Positions 29,702 to 38,638 of a stretch of DNA of 63,512 nucleotides are shown piece by piece. Position 1 is the first letter of the stretch. Each line of letters starts with the position of its first letter. The notes beneath the pieces are model-generated. The model had not been told where the DNA came from and did no database searches. It was given only the letters and a program-made list of their open reading frames with translations. The translations under genes were made by a program, and so were the position numbers. Origin of the DNA: DASRAU01 sp035638075 (GTDB lineage: Bacteria > Acidobacteriota > Polarisedimenticolia > Gp22-AA2); assembly GCA_035638075.1 (NCBI GenBank), contig DASRAU010000012.1:1-63512 (forward strand), given 5' to 3'.

Positions 29702-30909
29702 TGTGGGAGCACTTCGCGCCCGGCGGCCCGATCCGGGTCGGAGGGCACCACTTCGCCCGCCGGTTCCTGGCGCGCGGCGACCGGGTGGCGTGGTGCGCCG
29801 GCCCGCTCGCCCCCTGGAACGTCGCCTTTGGCAACGACGAGGTGCGGGCGCGGCGCCGCCTCTGGGAGCGGGGCGGGGAGTGGCTCGAGAGCGGGCGTCT
29901 TTTCGCCTACGCGCCCCTGACGTGGAGCCCGCACCGCCGCCGTCCGATCCTGGACTCGGCCGGGATCGCGCGCCGCACGCTGCGCATGACGACCCCGTCC
30001 TGCGCCGCGACTCTGGCACGCGCCGGTTTCGAGGAGGTCGATCTGCTCTTCATGGAGCCGGGCGCGCCGATGACGGCGCTCCTCGATCTCTATCCGCGGG
30101 CCCGCTCGGTGTACCGCATGTGCGACGACACGGCCGCCTTCCCCGACACGCCGCGATCGTTCGCCGCGATCGAGCGGGAGGTGTTCGCGCGGGTCGACCT
30201 GGTCGTGGCGACGGCGCGCGTGCTGGAGGAGCGGGCGCGCCGCGCGGGCGCCCGGCGCGTCGTCCACCTGCCGAATGCCTGCGAGCCGGAGGGCTTCGCG
30301 GGGCCGGTCGCGCCCGATCCGCTGCTCGCCTCGCTCGGGAGGCCGCTGGCGATCTACGCCGGGGCGCTCGATCACTGGTTCGACACGGCCCTCGTCGAGG
30401 AAACGGCGCGGCGGCGGCCGGACTGGCAGTTCGCGCTCATCGGTCCGGAGCGGGGCGCCCCGGGTCCCGTCCTGACCGCGCCGAACGTCCACTTCCTCGG
30501 CCCCCGCGCCTACGATGCGCTGCCGGCCTGCTTCGCCGCCGCCGATGCCGGGCTCGTGCCCTTCCGGCTGACGCCGATGACCGACGCCATCCATCCGATC
30601 AAGGTGTACGAATACCTGGCGGCGGGGCTGCCGGTCGTGGCGACGCCGATGGCCGAGACCGCCGCGATGCGGGCGCCGATTGCGCTGGCGCGGGATGCGG
30701 ACGCCTTCGCGGCGGCCCTCGACGCGAGCCGTGCGCAGGATGCGGCCGACGGCGGCGCCTCCCGCGCCGCGCGGGTGCGCTTCGCGAGCCTGCACACCTG
30801 GGACGATCGGTTCGCGCGGCTCCTCGCGGAGATCGGCCTGGCGGGCGTGCCGGCGGACGTTCACGCGGCCGGGCGCATGCCGAAGAGAGTGGCGGGAGGA
30901 GCCCGGTGA
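29689..30909 (+). CDS. Glycosyltransferase (GT-B, GT4-like)
   Basis: A 406-residue protein. The N-terminal half begins MRVLMWEHFAPGGPIRVGGHHFARRF; the donor-binding half contains LGRPLAIYAGALDHWFD near 220 and the E-rich IHPIKVYEYLAAGLPVVATP near 303, where Glu contacts the nucleotide-sugar ribose in this family. Its start lies 13 nt inside the preceding gene, and its stop overlaps the next GTG. Substrate unknown. Confidence 0.82.
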   Translation: MRVLMWEHFAPGGPIRVGGHHFARRFLARGDRVAWCAGPLAPWNVAFGNDEVRARRRLWERGGEWLESGRLFAYAPLTWSPHRRRPILDSAGIARRTLRMTTPSCAATLARAGFEEVDLLFMEPGAPMTALLDLYPRARSVYRMCDDTAAFPDTPRSFAAIEREVFARVDLVVATARVLEERARRAGARRVVHLPNACEPEGFAGPVAPDPLLASLGRPLAIYAGALDHWFDTALVEETARRRPDWQFALIGPERGAPGPVLTAPNVHFLGPRAYDALPACFAAADAGLVPFRLTPMTDAIHPIKVYEYLAAGLPVVATPMAETAAMRAPIALARDADAFAAALDASRAQDAADGGASRAARVRFASLHTWDDRFARLLAEIGLAGVPADVHAAGRMPKRVAGGAR

Positions 30910-32123
30910 AGCGGGCCGCCGCGTTGCAGGTCCCGCCGGCCTCGATGCGGCGCGAGCGTGCCACGCTCACGACGCTGCCGGCGTCCGGGCGGCCGCGGCG
31001 CGTGCTGCACCTGCTCTCGACGCTGCAGCGCGGCGGGACCGAGCTGGCCCTCCTGCGCCTGCTGCCGCGGATGGATCCGGCCGCGTGGTTGTTCCGGGTG
31101 GCCTGGCTGCACGGACCGGGTGAGCTCGCGCCGGCGTTCGAAGAGGCCACGGGCGCCGTGCCGGCGTGTCTCCACCTCGGGTTCAAGGCCGACCTCCGGG
31201 TCGTGCCGCGGCTCGTCGAGCTCGTGCGCCGCGAGGGCATCGACCTCATCCAGACGCACATGGACCTGGCCGATTACTACGGCGCGGCCGCGGCGCGGCT
31301 CACCGGACGGCACCTGGTGTCGATCCGCCAGAACGCGGATGAGTTCCGCACCCGGCGCACCTGGAAGCGCCCGCCGTTCCTCCTGCTCGAGCATCTCTCC
31401 TACGCGGCGGCCGATGCCGTGGTGGCGGTGTCCGAAGGGCTCGTGGACTTCCTGGCGCGGGCCGAGGGACTGCCGCGCCACAAGACGATCGTCGTGCCGA
31501 ACGGAGTGGACGAATCGCTCGCGGCGCGGGCGCCCGAGCCGTCCGCCGCGCGCCGCGCCCTGGGTTTCGACCCGGCCGGACCGATCCTCGGCACGGTCGG
31601 GCGCCTGGCGGAGCAGAAGGGACAGCTTTTTCTCCTGCAGGCCTTCCCCGAGATCCTGCGCGAGCAGCCCGAGGCGCGGCTCGTCCTCGCGGGAGAAGGC
31701 CCGGAACGCCCGCGCCTCGAAGCCGAGGCGCGGCGCCTCGGGATCGACGGCCGCGTGATCCTCCTCGGGCACCGCGACGACGTCCCGACCGTCCTCGCGG
31801 CGCTCGACGTGTTCGCCTTCCCGTCGCTGTGGGAAGGGATGCCGATGGCGCTGCTCGAGGCGATGCTCCTGGAGCGGCCGGTGGTCGCGGCGCGCGGCGT
31901 GGGTGTGGACGAGGTGGTCACCGACGGGGTCCACGGGCTCCTCGTGGAGCCGCGCGACGCCGCCGGGACGGCCCGGGCCCTGCTCCGGCTGCTGCGCGAC
32001 CCGAGCGAGGCGGCGCGGATGGCGGAAGCCGGCCGCCGCCGGGTCCTCGAACGCTATGCCCTCGGTCGTGTCGCGCACGAATTCGACCGACTCTACCGGC
32101 GGGTCCTCGGAGGGACACGATGA
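30906..32123 (+). CDS. Glycosyltransferase family 4 protein
   Basis: A 405-residue GT4 protein. After a basic N-terminal stretch of about 30 residues it reads RRVLHLLSTLQRGGTELALL, the loop that binds the acceptor/pyrophosphate end. The donor site includes LGTVGRLAEQKGQ near 228 and PSLWEGMPMALLEAMLLERPVV near 305 with the E.......E pair. A GTG start overlaps the previous stop (GTGA). Its sequence resembles the next gene closely enough that the pair may be old duplicates. Confidence 0.85.
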   Translation: MKRAAALQVPPASMRRERATLTTLPASGRPRRVLHLLSTLQRGGTELALLRLLPRMDPAAWLFRVAWLHGPGELAPAFEEATGAVPACLHLGFKADLRVVPRLVELVRREGIDLIQTHMDLADYYGAAAARLTGRHLVSIRQNADEFRTRRTWKRPPFLLLEHLSYAAADAVVAVSEGLVDFLARAEGLPRHKTIVVPNGVDESLAARAPEPSAARRALGFDPAGPILGTVGRLAEQKGQLFLLQAFPEILREQPEARLVLAGEGPERPRLEAEARRLGIDGRVILLGHRDDVPTVLAALDVFAFPSLWEGMPMALLEAMLLERPVVAARGVGVDEVVTDGVHGLLVEPRDAAGTARALLRLLRDPSEAARMAEAGRRRVLERYALGRVAHEFDRLYRRVLGGTR

Positions 32124-33292
32124 CCTCCTCCTCGCCGCGGGTGCTCGCCCTGACGGTCGGCCTCGGGCTCGGCGGGGCGGAGCGGCTGCTCCTCCTGTCG
32201 GCGCCGCGGCTGCGCGCCCTCGGGTTCGACGTCCGGATCGGCACCTTCAAGGACGGTGGCGCGCTGGCGCCGTCGTTCGAGCGCGCCGGCGTCCCGGTCG
32301 TCCATTTCGGGGCGCGTCACAGGCGGGATCTCGGATCGTGCCTGAGGCTGGCGCGGTATCTGAAAACCGAGCGCATCGATGTCCTGCACGCACACCTGTT
32401 CTACGCCAATGTCGCCGCGCGCCTCGCGGGACGGCTCGCCGCGGTGCCGGTCGTCCTGACGGCGCACCACGACACCGATCTCTGGATGGGTCCGCACCAC
32501 CGGTTCGTGGAGCGGGTCACGGCCAGGCTGTCGGATCGGGTCCTGACCTGCTCCGAAGCGGTGCGCCGCTTCGCCATCGAGCGCCACGGGCTGAGCGCCG
32601 GCCGGGTGGTGACGCTGGCCAATGCCATCGACGTCGAGGCCATTCCATCGGGCACCGAAGCCCGCGCGCGCGCCCGCGCGCTTCTGGGGGCGGCACCGGA
32701 GGATCGCCTGGTCGGGACGCTCGGGCGCCTGCACGAGCCGAAGAAAGGACTGAAGCCGTTCCTCTCGGCCGCGGCGCGCGTGGCCGCGGCCGACCAGCGC
32801 GTCCGCTTCGTTCTCATCGGCGACGGCCCGGCACGCCAGGACCTGGAGCGTTTCACCGCCTCGCTCGGCCTCGGCGACAGGGTCCGCTTCGCGGGGGAGC
32901 GGACGGACGTGGAGCTCCTGCTCCCGGGGTTCGACCTGCTGGTGCAGCCGTCGCTCTGGGAGGGTTTCGGCCTCTCCGCGCTCGAGGGGATGGCGGCCGG
33001 GCTGCCGGTGGTCGCCAGCCGCGTCGGCGGGGTGCCGGAAGTGATTCGCGACGGCGTGGACGGGATCCTGGTGCCGCCGGGGGACCCGGTCCGGCTGGCG
33101 GAGGCGATGACGGCGATCCTCCGCGATCCGGATCGCGCCGCGAGGCTGGGCGCGTCGGGACGCGCGCGGGCGCGGCGCGAGTTCCACGTCGATCGCCTGG
33201 TGCGCGAGACCGCTTCGCTCTACCGCGACCTGCTGGACGCCAAAGGCATCGCGCACCTGCCGGCCGGAGCCGGGGCGGGGAGGGCGGCGTGA
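32120..33292 (+). CDS. Glycosyltransferase family 4 protein
   Basis: A 390-residue GT4 protein beginning MTSSSPRVLALTVGLGLGGAERLLLL. The donor half shows LVGTLGRLHEPKKGLKPFL near 194 and PSLWEGFGLSALEGMAAGLPVVASRVGG near 276, with both conserved Glu residues. It overlaps the previous gene by 4 nt and the WecA-like gene by 4 nt. Like its neighbours it probably adds one sugar of the repeat unit on the cytoplasmic face. Confidence 0.86.
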   Translation: MTSSSPRVLALTVGLGLGGAERLLLLSAPRLRALGFDVRIGTFKDGGALAPSFERAGVPVVHFGARHRRDLGSCLRLARYLKTERIDVLHAHLFYANVAARLAGRLAAVPVVLTAHHDTDLWMGPHHRFVERVTARLSDRVLTCSEAVRRFAIERHGLSAGRVVTLANAIDVEAIPSGTEARARARALLGAAPEDRLVGTLGRLHEPKKGLKPFLSAAARVAAADQRVRFVLIGDGPARQDLERFTASLGLGDRVRFAGERTDVELLLPGFDLLVQPSLWEGFGLSALEGMAAGLPVVASRVGGVPEVIRDGVDGILVPPGDPVRLAEAMTAILRDPDRAARLGASGRARARREFHVDRLVRETASLYRDLLDAKGIAHLPAGAGAGRAA

Positions 33293-34302
33293 GCGCGTCG
33301 ATTTTCATCCGTCCGGCGCTGGCGTTCCTCCTGGCGCTCGCGCTCGCCCTCTACACGACGCCGCTCATGCGGCAGGCGGCGATCCGTTTCGGGATCGTCG
33401 ACCGGCCCGACGGCGCCCTCAAGACGCAGAAGGAGCCGGTCGCCTACCTCGGCGGGCTGGCCATCTACCTGTCGTTCCTCCTGGCCCTGACGGCGACCCT
33501 GCGCTTCGACTCGGTGGAGGTGCTGGGCCTCCTGCTCGCGGGGGCGATCGTCGTCATCCTGGGCCTCGTGGACGACTTCGGCGTGCTCACGCCGCGCGTC
33601 AAGCTCGCTGGGCAGGTGGTGGCGGTCGCGACGCTGATGAACGCGTCGATCTTCATCAAGCTCGGCTTTCTGCCCTGGTGGGCGGCGATGTCGCTGTCGT
33701 TCGTGTGGCTCCTCGGCATCACCAACGCCTTCAACATCATCGACGTCATGGACGGCCTCGCCGCCGGGGTGGCCGCGGCCGCCGCGCTGGTCCTGTTCCT
33801 CGTCGCCGTGGTCAACGGCCGCGCCACGTACGCCGTGCTGCTGGCGGCGCTCGCAGGATCCCTGTGCGGCTTCCTGCGATCGAACTTCGAGCCGGCGAAG
33901 ATCTACATGGGGGACGCGGGCAGCCTCTTCGTCGGCCTGATGCTCGGGGCGCTGGCGATGAACAACTCCTACACCTCGAAGAACCTGGTCGCGTCGCTGG
34001 CGCCGGTGGTCATCCTCGGCGTGCCGGTGTTCGACATGCTCTTCGTCATGTACATCCGCTACCGGCGCGGCCTGCCGGTGATGCGCGGCAGCCCGGACCA
34101 CTTCGCCCTGCGGCTGCGGCGCTGGCGGCTGACGACGCGGCAGACGGTGCTGCTGAGCTGGGGGGCGACGCTGCTCCTGGGTTTCGTCGGCATCGGCATG
34201 ATGGCCGGGACCGCGGCGCTCGCGACCGCGCTGCTCGGCGGGCTCGTGGCGCTCGGGCTCGGCACCGGGCTGTTCCTCAAACGCATCGACATGGGTCTCT
34301 AG
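33289..34302 (+). CDS. WecA/MraY-family polyprenyl-phosphate sugar-1-phosphate transferase
   Basis: Transfers a HexNAc-1-phosphate from UDP to undecaprenyl phosphate, starting lipid-linked repeat-unit synthesis. The 337-residue product has about 10-11 membrane helices. Diagnostic motifs are VDDFG (about residues 88-92), the catalytic NAFNIIDVMDGLAAG near 145, YMGDAGSLFVG near 207 and the cytoplasmic His motif GSPDHFALRL near 268. The GTG start overlaps the previous stop. It is not MraY proper, because no cell-wall genes surround it; the chain-initiating role for this island is the natural reading. Confidence 0.9.
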   Translation: MSASIFIRPALAFLLALALALYTTPLMRQAAIRFGIVDRPDGALKTQKEPVAYLGGLAIYLSFLLALTATLRFDSVEVLGLLLAGAIVVILGLVDDFGVLTPRVKLAGQVVAVATLMNASIFIKLGFLPWWAAMSLSFVWLLGITNAFNIIDVMDGLAAGVAAAAALVLFLVAVVNGRATYAVLLAALAGSLCGFLRSNFEPAKIYMGDAGSLFVGLMLGALAMNNSYTSKNLVASLAPVVILGVPVFDMLFVMYIRYRRGLPVMRGSPDHFALRLRRWRLTTRQTVLLSWGATLLLGFVGIGMMAGTAALATALLGGLVALGLGTGLFLKRIDMGL

Positions 34303-34309
34303 GGAGAAC

Positions 34310-35671
34310 ATGCGCGCACCGGTGGTGATTCTCGGCGGAGGGCTGACCGGGCTGTCGGCCGCCTGGCATCTCGACGATGTTCCGTCGGTGGTCCTGGAGC
34401 GGGACGACGAGCCGGGAGGCCTGTGCCGAACGTCGGTCGAGGAGGGTTTCACCTTCGACTGCACGGGGCACCTGCTGCACCTGCGCGATCCGCGCTTCCG
34501 CGAGCTGGTGGAGCGGCTGGCGCCGGGCGTGTTCGCGTCGCACGAGCGGCGGGCGCTCATCTACTCGAAGGGCGCCTTCACCCAGTACCCCTTCCAGGCC
34601 AACCTGGCCGGGCTGCCGCTCGAGACGGTGAAGGAATGCGTCGGCGGCTTCGTCGACGCGCTGGTGCGCCGCGAGAAGGCCGGCGACCCGGATCCGGAGC
34701 GGGCGACCTTCCGCGAGTGGGTCGAGGCGATCTTCGGCGCCGGCATCGCGAAGCACTTCATGCTGCCCTACAACGCCAAGCTGTGGCGCGTCGATCTCGA
34801 CGAGATCGAGTGCGGCTGGGTCTCCTGGTCCATCCCGCGCCCGACCCTGCGCGAGGTGCTCGACGGCGCCTTCGGAACGACGGTGAGCGGCCTCGGCTAC
34901 AACCCGAGGTTCCTCTACCCGCGCCAGGGCGGCATCCGGGCGCTTCCCGATGCGTTCGCCGCCCGCGTCCCGGACGTGCGGACGCAGCACGCCGTCGAGG
35001 CGATCGACGCCCGCCGCCGGGTCGTGCGGCTGCGGGGCGGGGGAGAGCTTCCGTACGATCGGCTGGTGTCGACCATGCCCCTCGATCGCCTGCTGGCGAC
35101 GACGCAGGGCTTGCCGGACGAGCTGCCCCTGGTCGGGAAGCGGCTGCGCTCGGTGCGCGTCCTCAACATCTGCCTCGGGGTCGCGCGGCGCCGGCTGTCG
35201 AACGCCCACTGGGTCTATTTCCCCGAGCCGGAGTTCTCCTTCTACCGCATCGGTTTCCCGTCGAACCTGGCGGAGGGCATGGCGCCGCGCGGCTGCTCGT
35301 CGGTGTGGGCGGAGCGGTCGCTGCTCGCGGACGAGCCGTTCGATCCCGCGGAGGTGACGGCGCGCGCCGTGGACGACCTGAAGCGCGCCGGCATCCTCGG
35401 CCGCCGCGACCGCATCGTCTTTTCGCGCGTCGGCGTCCTCGACCCGGCGTACGTGCTGTACGACCGGCACCGGGCGCGGCACCTGCCGCGCGTCCTCGAG
35501 ACCCTGCGTGAGCACGGCATCGACAGCACCGGCCGCTTCGGAGCGTGGGAGTACTCCTCCATGGAGGGCGCGATGCGGGCCGGCGCCGACGCGGCGGAGC
35601 GCGCCCGCCAGGCGCTCGGTTCGGCGGCGGACCGCGCCGCGACCGCGGCGGTCCGGAGGCGTATCGCGTGA
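34310..35671 (+). CDS. FAD-dependent amine-oxidase/UDP-galactopyranose-mutase-like protein
   Basis: A 453-residue flavoprotein. The N-terminal dinucleotide-binding site is VVILGGGLTGLSAAWHL (residues 5-21), followed by LERDDEPGGLCRT. The sequence LPYNAKLWRVDLDEIECGW in the middle and the GFPSNLAEG region are typical of the protoporphyrinogen-oxidase/UGM-like proteins found in surface-glycan clusters. It could isomerise or oxidise a nucleotide or lipid-linked sugar. The ATG is 8 nt after the WecA-like gene with AGGGAG upstream, and the end overlaps the next GTG by 4 nt. Confidence 0.75.
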   Translation: MRAPVVILGGGLTGLSAAWHLDDVPSVVLERDDEPGGLCRTSVEEGFTFDCTGHLLHLRDPRFRELVERLAPGVFASHERRALIYSKGAFTQYPFQANLAGLPLETVKECVGGFVDALVRREKAGDPDPERATFREWVEAIFGAGIAKHFMLPYNAKLWRVDLDEIECGWVSWSIPRPTLREVLDGAFGTTVSGLGYNPRFLYPRQGGIRALPDAFAARVPDVRTQHAVEAIDARRRVVRLRGGGELPYDRLVSTMPLDRLLATTQGLPDELPLVGKRLRSVRVLNICLGVARRRLSNAHWVYFPEPEFSFYRIGFPSNLAEGMAPRGCSSVWAERSLLADEPFDPAEVTARAVDDLKRAGILGRRDRIVFSRVGVLDPAYVLYDRHRARHLPRVLETLREHGIDSTGRFGAWEYSSMEGAMRAGADAAERARQALGSAADRAATAAVRRRIA

Positions 35672-36903
35672 TCCGCGTCGCGCACGTCATCACCCGGCTC
35701 GAGCTCGGCGGCGCGCAGGACAACACGCTGCACACCGTCGCGCAACTGCACGCCCCGTACGAGGCCCACCTCTTCACGGGACCGGGAGGGATGCTCGACG
35801 CGGAAGCCCGCCAGCGTCTCGGGGAGGCGCTGACGTTCGTGCCGTCGCTCGTCCACCCGATCCGGCCGGTCCGCGATCTGCTCGCGGTGCGCGACCTGGC
35901 GCGCGCCTTCCGGGAACTTCGGCCGGCGATCGTCCACACCCATTCGTCGAAGGCGGGCATCGTCGGCCGGGCCGCCGCCCGTCTCGCGGGCGTGCCGGTG
36001 GTGGTCCATTCGATCCATGGCTTCGGGTTCCATGACCATCAGCCCGCCTGGCTGCGCCAGACACTCGTCACCGCGGAGAGGGTGGCCCGCCCGTGGACGA
36101 CCCATTTCGTCTCGGTCGCCGGGGTGCACCTCGCGCGTGGCGCGGCGCTGGGTATCGTCGATCCCGAAAGGGCCAGCGTGGTGCGGAGCGGCGTGCACCT
36201 GGCGGCGCTGCAGGCCGCGGCCGATCGCGCCGCCGCGGCCGGGGCGGCGGCCCTGCGGGCCGGCCTCGGCCTCCCGGTGGAAGGACCGATCATCGGGATG
36301 GTGGCCTGTCTCAAGCCGCAGAAGGCGCCGCTGGATTTCATCGAGGCGTCGGCCCGCGTCGCCTCCCGCCGTCCTGATGCGACGTTCGTGATGGTCGGGG
36401 ACGGACCGCTGCGACCGGCGGCCGAAGCGCGCGCGCGGGCGCTCGGCCTCGAAGGACGGCTGCAGCTCCTCGGCTGGCGCCGCGACGTTCCGGATCTCCT
36501 CGCGGCGTTCGACGTCGTGGCGCTGACCTCACTGTGGGAAGGACTGCCGCGCGTCGTTCCCGAGGCGATTGCGGCGGGGCGCCCGCTCGTCGTCACATCC
36601 ATCGATGGCGCCGCCGAGCTCCTGCGCCATGAAGAGCATGCGCTGCTGGTGCCGCCCTCGGATCCCGCCGCGGCGGCCGGTCAGATCCTGCGCCTCCTGG
36701 AGGATCCGTCGCTGGCGCGCCGCCTGGTCGCGGCCGCCCGGCCGCTCCTCGGGGAATTCGACATCGATCGCATGGTGCGTGAGCAGGAGGCCCTCTACGA
36801 GCGGCTCCTGCAGGGAGTGCCGGAAGTCGTGGTGGATGGTCCCGCCGCAGCAGGCGTCGCAGGCGCGGAGGCCGGCCGGGGGCCCGGCCGACGGGCCGCA
36901 TAA
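35668..36903 (+). CDS. Glycosyltransferase family 4 protein
   Basis: A 411-residue GT4 protein beginning with GTG-encoded MIRVAHVITRLELGGAQDNTL. The acceptor half has HTHSSKAGIVGRAAA near 90 and HSIHGFGFHDHQP near 112, as in EPS-type GT4 enzymes. The donor half has GMVACLKPQKAPLDFIEA near 210 and TSLWEGLPRVVPEAIAAGRPLV near 289 with both Glu residues. It is the last gene of the glycan island; 20 AT-richer bases separate it from the ABC transporter gene. Confidence 0.86.
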   Translation: MIRVAHVITRLELGGAQDNTLHTVAQLHAPYEAHLFTGPGGMLDAEARQRLGEALTFVPSLVHPIRPVRDLLAVRDLARAFRELRPAIVHTHSSKAGIVGRAAARLAGVPVVVHSIHGFGFHDHQPAWLRQTLVTAERVARPWTTHFVSVAGVHLARGAALGIVDPERASVVRSGVHLAALQAAADRAAAAGAAALRAGLGLPVEGPIIGMVACLKPQKAPLDFIEASARVASRRPDATFVMVGDGPLRPAAEARARALGLEGRLQLLGWRRDVPDLLAAFDVVALTSLWEGLPRVVPEAIAAGRPLVVTSIDGAAELLRHEEHALLVPPSDPAAAAGQILRLLEDPSLARRLVAAARPLLGEFDIDRMVREQEALYERLLQGVPEVVVDGPAAAGVAGAEAGRGPGRRAA

Positions 36904-36923
36904 ATAGAGGATAGAGGGGGGGC

Positions 36924-37874
36924 ATGGCTGTCCTGACGCTGGATGGTGTGGCGAAGAGCTACCGGACCCACCTGTCCCTGCACAAGTACTGGATTCTCAG
37001 GGACTTGTCGTTCGAGGTCCGGGAAGGGGAGATCTTCGGCTTCATCGGCACCAACGGCGCCGGCAAGACGACCACCATCAAGCTCGTGCTGGGGCTGCTG
37101 TTCCCGGACAAAGGGACCATCCGCCTGTGCGGCAAGGATCCGTCGCGGCCGGAAGCGCGCCGCCGGGTCGGCTTCCTGCCCGAGAACCCCTATTTCCACG
37201 ACTACCTGACCGGGCTCGAGTTCCTCGATTTCCACGCCCGGCTGCACGGCTTCCGCCAGCCGGAGCGGCGCAAGCGCGTCCTCGAGCTGCTCGAACGGGT
37301 CGGCCTGCACAACCGCGCCGATCGCGCGCTCCGCCTCTACTCGAAAGGGATGCTGCAGCGCATCGGTCTGGCCCAGGCCCTGCTGCACGACCCCGACGTC
37401 GTCATCCTCGACGAGCCGATGTCGGGGCTCGACCCGATCGGCCGGCGCGACGTGCGCGATCTCATTCTCGAGCTGAAACGGCGCGGACGCACCGTGTTCT
37501 TCTCGACGCACATCCTCTCCGACACCGAGACCATCTGCGATCGGGTCGGCATGCTGGTGCGCGGCCGCCTTGCCGCCCTCGGCAGCGTCGAGGAGCTGGT
37601 CCGCGGAGAGGTCGGCTCGTGGGAGGTGACGCTCGCCTGGCCCTCGCCGCAGGATCCGCCCATCGGCCAGGTGCTGTCGCGCCGCGAGGACCGGGTGCTG
37701 CTGCGCGTCTCCTCGCAGGCCGACCTGCACCGCCTGGTCGGCTCGCTCAACGGCGGAGGCGCGAAGCTGGTCGCGGTGTCGCCGGCGCGGCGCTCGCTCG
37801 AGGAGCTCCTCCTGAAGGAGGTGCGCGGCGCCGGGGCGCAGGCCGATGGGGTCGTGGAGGAGGGCCGGCCATGA
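36924..37874 (+). CDS. ABC transporter ATP-binding protein, PilH-like
   Basis: A 316-residue ATPase with Walker A GTNGAGKTTT (residues about 40-49), Q-loop region ENPYFHDYLTG, signature YSKGMLQR near 139 (a degenerate LSGGQ, as in export-type ATPases), Walker B VVILDEPMSGLDP near 154 and the switch His in FFSTHILSD. The C-terminal 80 residues form an extra domain. In Myxococcus xanthus, pilG-pilH-pilI lie immediately before pilD, PilH being the ABC ATPase needed for pilus assembly; here the ATPase, permease, TPR gene and pilD are likewise contiguous. The name PilH rests on that synteny, not on a unique motif. Confidence 0.8.
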   Translation: MAVLTLDGVAKSYRTHLSLHKYWILRDLSFEVREGEIFGFIGTNGAGKTTTIKLVLGLLFPDKGTIRLCGKDPSRPEARRRVGFLPENPYFHDYLTGLEFLDFHARLHGFRQPERRKRVLELLERVGLHNRADRALRLYSKGMLQRIGLAQALLHDPDVVILDEPMSGLDPIGRRDVRDLILELKRRGRTVFFSTHILSDTETICDRVGMLVRGRLAALGSVEELVRGEVGSWEVTLAWPSPQDPPIGQVLSRREDRVLLRVSSQADLHRLVGSLNGGGAKLVAVSPARRSLEELLLKEVRGAGAQADGVVEEGRP

Positions 37875-38638
37875 GCGGCCGCATCCTGGCGATCGCCCTC
37901 AACACCTTCCGCGAGGCGATCCGCAACCGCATCCTCTACCTGCTGCTGGTCTTCGCGGTGGCGCTGATCCTGTGCGCCCAGGCGCTGTCGCTGCTGACGG
38001 TCGGGAGCGAGGAGAAGATCATCAAGGACTTCGGCCTGGCGACCATCGACCTGTTCGGGGTGCTGACCGCGGTGCTGCTCGGCATCGGCCTCGTGAGCCG
38101 GGAGATCGAGCGGCGCACCGTCTACGTCCTGCTGGCCAAGCCGATCCATCGGGCCGAGTTCGTCCTCGGCAAGTACGCCGGGCTGGTGCTGACGCTCCTC
38201 GTCAACACCGCCATCATGACGCTCTGCTTCGTGCTCCTCCTCGTCGCCAAGGGGATCGCCGAGCCGGCCATGCTCCTGGCCGTGCTGCTGCTGTTCTTCC
38301 AGTTCCTGCTGATCACGGCGATCGCGGTCCTCTTCTCGTGCCTCAGCAACCCGATCGTCTCGTGCATCCTGACGCTGGCACTGTACGTCACCGGGCACCT
38401 GCTCTGGTCGTTCGATCTCCTGCGCGCGCGCGTGGCGGCGCCGTGGGCCCGCGCGCTCTGCCTCACCCTGCAGCGGGTTCTGCCGGACCTCGCGCCGTTC
38501 GACGTGAAGGGGATGGTCGTGCACGGCATTCCGGTTCCACCCGAGCGGCTCGGCTACGCGCTCGTGTACCTCGTCCTCTATGGCGGTGCGGTGCTCGGGC
38601 TCGCCTGCGCCGCCTTCCAGCGGAAGGAGATGCAGTGA
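37871..38638 (+). CDS. ABC transporter permease, PilI-like
   Basis: A 255-residue inner-membrane protein with six predicted helices, beginning MSGRILAIALNTFREAIRNR, the amphipathic start typical of ABC-2 type permeases. It also has a conserved GIGLVSREIERRTVYVLLAKP loop between helices 2 and 3. It overlaps the ATPase gene by 4 nt (ATGA) and the TPR gene by 4 nt, so the three form one unit. Role in pilus assembly is inferred from Myxococcus gene order; an unrelated export function remains possible. Confidence 0.8.
   Translation: MSGRILAIALNTFREAIRNRILYLLLVFAVALILCAQALSLLTVGSEEKIIKDFGLATIDLFGVLTAVLLGIGLVSREIERRTVYVLLAKPIHRAEFVLGKYAGLVLTLLVNTAIMTLCFVLLLVAKGIAEPAMLLAVLLLFFQFLLITAIAVLFSCLSNPIVSCILTLALYVTGHLLWSFDLLRARVAAPWARALCLTLQRVLPDLAPFDVKGMVVHGIPVPPERLGYALVYLVLYGGAVLGLACAAFQRKEMQ

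Noticed and set aside
27143..30019. A 958-codon open frame on the minus strand, and similar ones at 25116-27482, 4545-6506 and 59826-62192
   Set aside because: They are antisense to clear genes and Arg/Pro/Gly/His-rich; very high GC removes stops from opposite frames.
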